Origin: Megaleporinus macrocephalus
Taxonomy: Eukaryota > Chordata > Actinopteri > Characiformes > Anostomidae
Reading direction: 5' to 3'
NCBI GenBank assembly: GCA_021613375.1
Contig: CM038721.1
Span: 1,632,986 to 1,696,985, forward strand
Length of the DNA stretch: 64,000 bases
In this document: piece after piece, positions 57,113 to 64,000 of the stretch
Layout of the letters: each line of letters begins with the position of its first letter
How positions within the stretch are numbered: position 1 is the stretch's first letter
Notes under the pieces: model-generated
Databases searched by the model: none
What the model was told of the DNA's origin: nothing
What the model saw: only the letters and a program-made list of their open reading frames with translations
Made by a program: the position numbers and the translations under genes

Positions 57113-58599
57113 AACAGTTCTGACTTTCTCCGAACCACTCTGAATGACTGAATGATTAACCTTAACCACTTAATTATGAAAAATTCATTATGTATAATAA
57201 TAATAAAACCAAACAAACTGGTGGAGTTTCTCTTCAGCTAGAGGACAGTCAACGGTCATGTTCTGTAACTCCATTCACGGAGGTTTCTGCTGGCAGCTGT
57301 GCCGCCACACGTGTTATGGATTTTCTTAAGTGTATTTTCAGCGTATCAGCTCATACATTATGATAAAGTCAGTGTTGCTGGATGTTCTGGTGAAGTGATC
57401 AGGCCGAGAATGTTTCTGTGTCCTGGTGTTCCTTTCATAACTCATCGTCTATAAATCATCCTGAAATATTCATACATTATGTTAACACTTGGATGGACAC
57501 AATCCTTCAGGGGGGATGAATCTGGGGCCTGAAATAGGAGCTTAAAGAATTTGTTTATTGGACGACTTGATAACAGATTATGCCGTCAGAGCTGATTTAC
57601 TGTTCCATTGCTTTTCAGGAGTGGAGTTGCACCAAACTCAGGTATCTGACTGATTTTCCAAGCGGGTCTGCCGCACAGAAGGCTTTACTGCTCAATTATC
57701 CCACACAGGACTGTCAGGGATTTTCCAGAGACTCCCAGAGTTCTTTTGTTCCATTGAAATGAATTGTGGCTCACTAGCTAGACTATATATGTGTTTTATA
57801 TATATATATATATGTTTGTATCAACTTGGTACGTCCTTCACGTTTAGGTCGTGGCATCTAATGTACTGACTAATACTCTCCAAAAAAACTTTTTGGTTAT
57901 GACTCTAGAACTTTCCTTGTAAAGAGAAAGAGAAGAGCACACAGCTGCAGTTGATGAGGTGATTAGAATTCTTACGCCAAGTAAGAAAAACAAAGTTTTT
58001 GGATCGTCTTGATTAACTGTGGGGTTTCAGAGGGTGTTTCTTGCTGTGAAACCCACATCAGTCTTGTTAGCCAGACAAGGGCTAACGAAGGCGGATCTAT
58101 CTTCGCTTTAGCTGGGCAGCACATAAAAACAGCTAATAACATTAAGATGTAGGTCCATATCAGCAATTAGATGCTTAAGCAATTTTCTGTTCCAGAAGTT
58201 ATTTGACTCATTAGGCCCTATTGTGAGTCAGATGTAGATAGTTGTGCTCATAGATTGGTCAGGTATGCAAAGAAAAACCCGCACATCACTGCCAACAAAT
58301 AACAGGCACTACATTTTTAGACAAACATCGTCTACAAATCATCATCTGAAGTGTGCAACAAAAGAAAAGCCCTGATAAATGAAAAAGTACATTTTTGGAT
58401 ACAATCAACAGCCTGTAAAATTCTTACTCCAAACAGTAGAGGGCACCATTTCAACAGAAAGTGCTTCTCCTAGTCCCTCTTCACTCCTTACCGGTCTGGA
58501 AGAAACATTCCAGCGTCCTCCCTTTCCCCTCCAAGACCGTCTCGAGTGGTGTAATAGCCCCAATGTTAACTCTTGTTCTGCTTCTATTTACGGGAAGTG
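57113..58599. other. lrrc28-mef2a intergenic sequence, nothing recognised
   Basis: Ordinary-complexity sequence upstream of mef2a. A short TA run lies at 57799-57812. No exon supported. Confidence 0.45.
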
Positions 58600-59200
58600 T
58601 TCCCAACGCTTCACGTTTTCCACGTTTTCACGTTTTTATGTTACAGTCTTATTTCAAAATAATGACAAAGTGAATAAACATTGTTGTAATTTTTTTGCAA
58701 ATTTATTCCAAATTAAAAACAAAAAAAAAATCACATGTACATAAGTATCACAGCCTTTTCTCAGTGTTTGTTGAAGCACCTTTGGCAGCAGTTACAGCCT
58801 CAAGTCTTTTTAAGTATGATGAAGGCTGGCACACCTACTTCTGGGCAGTTTCTCCTGTTCTTCTTTCAGAACCTCTCAAGCAACATCAAGCTGGATAGGG
58901 AGCATCAGGGCACAGCCATTTTCAGATCTCTGCATAGATGTTCAATGGGGTTTAAGTCTGGGAACTGTCTGGGCCACTTAAGAACATTCACAGAGTCGTT
59001 CTGAAGCCACTCCTTTGTTATCTTGGGACCTCATCAAATCATTTTTCAAATCATGTCCAATCAGCTGGATTGACCACAACTGAAGGATGATCAGTGGAAA
59101 GAGGAGCACCTGAGCTCAATGTTGAATGTCATGGCAACGGCAGTAAATACTCATGTGCTTGGGTTATTTTTTGTTTGATTTTTAATTTGTAATTAATTTG
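58600..59200 (-). mobile_element. Tc1-like transposon remnant, N-terminal part
   Basis: TTTTTATGTTACAGTCTTAT and ACATGTACATAAGTATCACA form the typical outer end. Then AGCACCTTTGGCAGCAGTTA and following text is the antisense of a Tc1 transposase remnant common in fish. A central deletion joins 59040 to the opposite side. Confidence 0.75.
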
Positions 59201-59204
59201 CAAT

Positions 59205-59731
59205 TTTTATTTTCACTTTCACCAATCACGCCTCTCTGTCTGGTCAGTCTGATGGATGGGTCTGGGTTTGGAGAATACCAGGAGAACATTACCTGCCTGA
59301 CTGCACTGTGCGACTGTAAAGTTTGGTGGAGGAGGGAGGATGATGCTATGGTTGTGTTTTTCAGGTGTGGGCCGAGGACCCTCAGTTCCAGTAAAGTGAA
59401 ATCTCAAAACTTCAGCAGAACAAGACGTTTCGAACAATTATATTCTTCCAACTTTGTGGAAACAGACCACCTTCTCTGTTCCAGTTCTGACCTCTAACCC
59501 CATCCAGCACCTTTGGGATGAACTAGAAAGGAGATGGGGAGTCAGACCTTCTCATCCAAAATTCCCACAGACACTCCAAAATCTTGTGGAACGCTTCCCA
59601 GAAGATGGTTAGCTGTTGTAGTTGCAAAGGGAGACAAACTCCATATTAATGCCTATGGATTTATAATAGGACGTCATAAAAGCTGCTGTAGGTGTAATGC
59701 GTGTCCCAATACTTTTGTCCATACAGTGTAA
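59205..59731 (+). mobile_element. Second Tc1-like remnant, C-terminal part
   Basis: Plus-strand text gives broken VKFGGGGRMMLWLCF-like and NPIQHLWDELERRWGVRPS blocks and ends GTCCCAATACTTTTGTCCAT ACAGTGTA, a typical Tc1 right end. Different subfamily from 58600-59200. Confidence 0.8.
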
Positions 59732-61601
59732 CAAACAGTTTATATGATTATACTAAATATCAGCACGTTTTAAGCTACTGTCCCACAGTCAGTGAGGAAA
59801 CTGAAGAAAAGAGAACGATCCAAAACATTCATCAAAATCAACCTTCATGAAAGATTCGTGTTTTGAGGTGCTTGTGAACTAAAAGTGTTTGTTAAGGAAA
59901 AAGTGGGAAATAAGTCCTAAATCAAGAAATCACGAATACAGACAGATATATTTGGAGACTGTGATCTCGACCAAAGGAAGCCCAACGTCTGGTGTTACTG
60001 GTATTATTGATTTCAGTCATGATTGTTTGAGTGATTCTGTATCTGTTAATTTCCTGGGATTTACATTTATGGCATTTACTCAGAATACAGCAATAAAAAA
60101 ACAACAACAACCAGTTGTTCTGCAGTCCTAGTTGATGAGGGGTGTCAGCAGAGAATGGCTAGACTGCTTTAAGCTACAGTAACCACTCTGTACAACTGTG
60201 GGGCAGAAAAGCATTTCAGATTTAACTTAACGTCCAACGTTGGAGGAGGATGGGCTACAACAGCAGAAGACCACACCAGGTTCAACTTCAAACAGATCGC
60301 TAAGGGCATAGTGGGCACCAAAGCTGGATGGTTGAAGTCTGGAAATAATAATTTCAATTTATTCTCCCAAAAGAAAACCATTAGGCTTCCAGGCTGCCAG
60401 CTGAACATTCCATGTAAGCTTTACAATGGATTAAAACGTCCAAGCAAACAGACACTCAACATTAGAACAGTTAGGTTTATTTAATGTTCCCATGTCTACA
60501 GATACCTAGACATTCCTGGAAACATGACATTCCTGGAAACATGACTTTTTGTCCACAAGTGATGTCAAATGCCACTGAAAAGCTTGAATGGTTAAACGGC
60601 ACTGGATGCAGATACAGAGCTGTAATTTGTAAACTCCAGCGATTATTCAAATCCAATTCTATTTTCCATATTTGGAGTGTACACCGGATCACTGGGTGAG
60701 TGATGATCTCTCAGTGTGGTATTGCAGGGCATTGCATTTATTAAAAAAAAGTTAATTTAAAATTTTCATTGAAAGCTGCTATTTAATGACTTCTGTTATT
60801 TTTATTATTATTATTAAGGTTTGTTTTTTTTCTGTGCGACTGAAATATTCTACTACTTATTATTCCAATATTTAAATAATGGTAATCGATGACACAGTAT
60901 AGACACAGTGAACAGAGATTGGTTTGAATAACGTTGGAGTATTTCTTTAAACAGCCTGTATGACCTCTAACTTACATTCAAATGACATTTTATAATCTGT
61001 CTGTATCCGCGTGGTTCGCTGTGAGCCAATATTCAATGACAGAGTGAAATGATCTATCAGTCTCGCTGTCTTAAATAACAAACTATATCCATTTTTGGGA
61101 TTTTTTTTTCACCTCCATGAAAGCTACCATTCAGCTCCACACTGGGAATCTCCATAAATCTTCAGAAGAATAAATATTTTAGTAATATCTGAAAAATCAT
61201 CTCCTAAAACTGCCTCGACGCTTCCTTCAAGTAAAAATCTCTATATTCAAAAATACTTATCATGACAACTTTGATCTTTCTAGAAGTATTGGAGAGAGCT
61301 CCTGCTGCATCCTCAGCTTTTCTCCATCGACATTCATTTTGGACAAGGTCTAAGAAACAGTGTTGTTGAATACACTGACCGCTGCCAGTAGCTGAAAAAT
61401 CACAGTATACGCTCTTTATAAGGTGGAGGTCAAACCTCTCCGTCCGCGCTGGCCTTCAGAAATGAGCTGCTTTCATCGTTAATCTGTAGTGGATCTTTAG
61501 TTTTCAGGTGCTTTAATATCAGTTCGGTGAGCAAGTCTATCACAATATTCTCCAAAGCCTTCCCACTAGCAGAGCACCACGGTGAGGGAATGACCAGACC
61601 A
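59732..61601 (-). other. lrrc28 3' region (UTR extent unknown) and intergenic DNA
   Basis: Downstream of the lrrc28 stop. The nearest clear minus-strand AATAAA is at 60739-60734, which would make a UTR of about 860 nt. No other gene seen. Confidence 0.4.
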
Positions 61602-61671
61602 TCAGCCCTGCAGGTCAAACATCTGCAAGCACTGGCTGGAGCAGCAGTACGCCACAAAACTCACAGTCGTT
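61602..61671 (-). CDS. lrrc28: lrrc28 terminal coding exon (C-terminus)
   Basis: The minus strand after the acceptor CTCTCACTCAG|A encodes, in the frame entered at phase 2, TTVSFVAYCCSSQCLQMFDL QG and TGA at 61604-61602. This matches my memory of the vertebrate LRRC28 C-terminus (SFVAYCC.QCL..FDL). LRRC28 is a small leucine-rich-repeat protein of unknown function. In human it lies just upstream of MEF2A in the same orientation, as here. The pyrimidine tract of the acceptor is a CT microsatellite. Earlier exons are outside the window or unseen. A longer open frame on this strand (61430-61657) is a shadow. Confidence 0.82.
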
Positions 61672-61675
61672 CTGA

Positions 61676-61677
61676 GT

Positions 61678-61708
<31 letters not shown>

Positions 61709-61775
61709 TGAGAGAAAGAGAGTGAGAGAGAGAGAGAGTGAGAGAGAGAGAGAAAGAGTGAGTGAGAGAGAAGAC
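61676..61775. repeat. (GA)n/(CT)n microsatellite serving as polypyrimidine tract
   Basis: About 100 nt of GAGAGA with AAAG and GTGA interruptions, immediately upstream (minus strand) of the lrrc28 acceptor. Confidence 0.9.
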
Positions 61776-61872
61776 AAGCCTTTAACGAGCTTCTCCTGTA
61801 TACCATTCACAACACTTATCATGAACATACGTTTCATTTTATATTCAAGACGCCACTGAAGTTTCCTTAAAC

Positions 61873-62450
61873 AAGACACCTAACGCCCAACTGCTCCCCA
61901 GGTACCGTGAACAGGGCTGCCCACCTCTCCAGGGGTACTTACTGCCCCCTAGTGTGTGTGTGTGTGTATGTGGGTGTTTTACTGCCCTTATAGTCTGAGT
62001 GTTCACTAGTGTGTGTATGAGGGTGCTAACTGCCCTTCTAGTGTAAGTTTTTACTAGTATGTGTGTGTATGTGGGTGTTTCACTGCCCCCTAGTGTGCGT
62101 ATTCTCTAGTGTGTATGTCTATGAGGGTGCTAACTGCCCTTCTAGTGTAAGTTTTTACTATGTGTGTATGTGGATGTTTCACTGCCCCCTAGTGTGCGTA
62201 TTCACTAGTGTGTGTGTATGAGGGTGCTAACTGCCCTTCTAGTGTAAGTTTTTACTAGTATGTGTGTATGTGGATGTTTCACTGCCCCTAGTGTGCGTAT
62301 TCAATAGTGTGTGTGTGTGTATGAGGGTGCTAACTGCCCTTCTAGTGTAAGTTTTTATTATGTGTGTATGTGGATGTTTCACTGCCCCCTAGTGTGTGTT
62401 TACTAGTGTGTGGATGTGTGGGTGTGTGTTTCACTGCACGGATAGCATAT
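61873..62450 (+). mobile_element. SINE tail with internal tandem expansion
   Basis: ACACCTAACGCCCAACTGCT CCCCAGG and GGGCTGCCCACCTCTCC open the tail. GTTTCACTGCACGGATAGC closes it. Between them a segment of about 110 nt (CTAGTGTGCGTATTCACTAG ... GAGGGTGCTAACTGCCC) repeats about 4 times. Confidence 0.8.
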
Positions 62451-62564
62451 AGTTCTTAAAAAAAAAAAAGCTAATTAAATAAATACAGTAAAAACTGCAG
62501 TCATTAAACTCAGACTCTGTTATTTTAAACTAAATCTGTAATCATTAAATGTAGAATATTGAAT

Positions 62565-62977
62565 TGTAGCTGCTGTTCTGTTCGTACCGGTCAGATCTGG
62601 TCTGTGGGTTTCTGGGTTATTAGTTTGTGTTAGCTGTGTGTTCTAGCTCTGCTGTTACTGATACTCACTGTGTTCAGCTGTGTGGTGTCTCTGAAGTGCT
62701 GTATCTGATTAGTATGTTAAATATCTTTGTTTTGGTTCTCCAACGAGACACGTTCCTTAAGTCAGTCCGTGGAAAATGAAACAGTAAGCTTAACCAACCT
62801 AATGGTTCAGATAGGAATTGCAGGGACCTGGATCTGGAAATACAGAAATTAGGCTCATTTGTTTAAAGCCACCGATCGGCTAAATTGGAGAAATATCGGC
62901 CGAACACTGATCACATATTTTGAATTAAAATCGGCCAATACCGATACATAGCCGATCAATCTTTCCAACTCTAATGC
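62565..62977 (-). mobile_element. hAT-like MITE, partial (relative of 17064-17797)
   Basis: The reverse complement begins TAGAGTTGGAAAGATTGATC GGC and runs in parallel with 17064-17640, including GCCTAATTTCTGTATTTCCA and the GTTCGTACCGGTCAGATCTG block. The far end is missing. Confidence 0.75.
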
Positions 62978-63146
62978 AAATGGTTCCATTTAAACTTATT
63001 GTTCTATAAAGTGTTCCTTATACGAGGATTATAATATGTAATGAGAAATTAACAACTTAATGACTATAAGTTAAAATATTAAATAAAATATTGTCCCTGA
63101 CTTTTTTAGCAGTGCTATATTTGCAAGAAAACTGACTTTATTTATA

Positions 63147-63150
<4 letters not shown>

Positions 63151-63193
<43 letters not shown>
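63151..63193. repeat. (CA)n microsatellite
   Basis: About 21 CA units, followed by GCTGCTGCTGCTG. Confidence 0.95.
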
Positions 63194-63195
<2 letters not shown>

Positions 63196-63234
63196 CTGCT
63201 GCTGCTGACTACTACTGAACTACTGACTGCAGTG

Positions 63235-63450
63235 ACTGGTCCACAGGTAATTGGCGTCCCGATTAAATCTCTTAATGCATGTGGAGGACCTGAGTCCTGG
63301 CAATTAGCTGCTGTGATTGGGTTAAAGTGGGAGATGTTGATACGGAGATTCTGGTGTCCCGTTACAAATGGGCCGCGACAGGCGGCGGAGTGAGCCCGGC
63401 CCAGAACAGCCAGCTCATCAGTTTAACCACAAGGTGGGAGATGAGAGGAG
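63235..63450. promoter_or_regulatory. Non-repetitive intron patch, possible conserved element
   Basis: High-complexity text with several TAATTG/CAATTA-type cores (63250, 63300). No exon of lrrc28 was found in it. Confidence 0.25.
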
Positions 63451-63560
63451 ATAAGAGGAGGAACGGGGAGCAGAGGGCACGGAGATGAAGAGAGAAGAGA
63501 GATTAATGTGGTCTGAGTGTGAGAGAAACTATGTTGGATGAGTTTGAGGCGGTGTGTGTA

Positions 63561-63835
63561 GGGCTGGGCAATATGGGAAAAAATCTTATCATGATAATTT
63601 TTTTCATATCAGTCGATATCGATATATATCACGATATAAATCAAATCACTATTTCCTTTTTACTTTAAGTGAGATATGAAGATATCAAAATTTAAACTTT
63701 TATTAAATTGTTTTTTATTTTCAGATAAATAGACAAATGTACTATAGAACATTACACAACTGTATTAACCACACACACACACACACACATACATATATAT
63801 ATATGTGTGTGTGTGTGTGTAATACAGTTGTGTAA
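63561..63835 (+). mobile_element. hAT-like MITE, relative of 34327-34560
   Basis: TAGGGCTGGGCAATATGGGA and about 200 nt aligned with 34327-34520, including CATATCAGTCGATATCGATA. Its end carries a CA/TATG/GT palindromic microsatellite (63769-63822). Confidence 0.7.
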
Positions 63836-64000
63836 TGTTGTGTATATGGGGCAGTATTAGTATGAACAGTATTCACACATACTCTGTGTTAAGCAGGCTG
63901 TTTCTGGCCCTTTAAGTTCTGAGGAAATGACTCGTGGCGGTGAGTCGACTCTCTGTCGGCTCTAATGAGGAGTCGTTGGTTTAGTGATTCTGTTTCAGTA

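Noticed and set aside
61430..61657. 75-codon minus-strand frame overlapping lrrc28's end
   Set aside because: A shadow frame. The LRRC28-like peptide is in a different frame with a proper acceptor and stop.

Overview
This is vertebrate nuclear DNA, almost certainly from a ray-finned fish. Coding sequence is split into short exons with canonical GT..AG introns. Most of the rest is Tc1/mariner transposons, hAT-type MITEs, tRNA-derived SINE pieces and very long simple or minisatellite arrays. The SINE tail type suggests an otophysan (characin or catfish-like) genome, but that is only an inference.

Two genes can be supported, both on the minus strand and arranged head to tail. The main one is a MEF2A orthologue (mef2a). 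Its nine coding exons plus a 24-nt alternative beta microexon can be followed from the ATG at 24982 to the stop at 3156, with consistent splice phases throughout. The product is 461 aa without the microexon and 469 aa with it. An intron of about 30.8 kb separates the ATG exon from a likely noncoding first exon at about 55853-56040. The other gene is the last coding exon of lrrc28 (61602-61671). LRRC28 also lies upstream of MEF2A in human, so local synteny agrees.

Layout: 1-2700 is downstream flank with transposon remnants. 2700-25100 holds the body of mef2a. 25100-55850 is the large 5' intron, dominated by arrays: a 9-nt array (25.1-26.5 kb), a 39/40-nt array (30.6-31.4 kb), a 20-nt satellite (34.6-37.3 and 42.0-43.9 kb), a 3.9-kb pyrimidine tract (38.0-41.9 kb) and a 39-nt array (46.6-48.3 kb). 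Islands of higher-complexity sequence lie between them, and two of these contain perfect MEF2 consensus sites. 55850-56100 is the probable promoter. 56100-61600 is the lrrc28-mef2a intergenic region, and 61600-64000 is the lrrc28 end and intron.

The main unusual pattern is that several minisatellites appear to have grown out of a short segment of a dispersed element whose unexpanded copy is also in this window: a MITE terminal repeat, a foldback-element arm, a SINE promoter (A-box) region, a SINE tail, and an internal 17-mer. No novel enzymatic or defence system was seen. Nearly all long open frames here are translations of low-complexity arrays.
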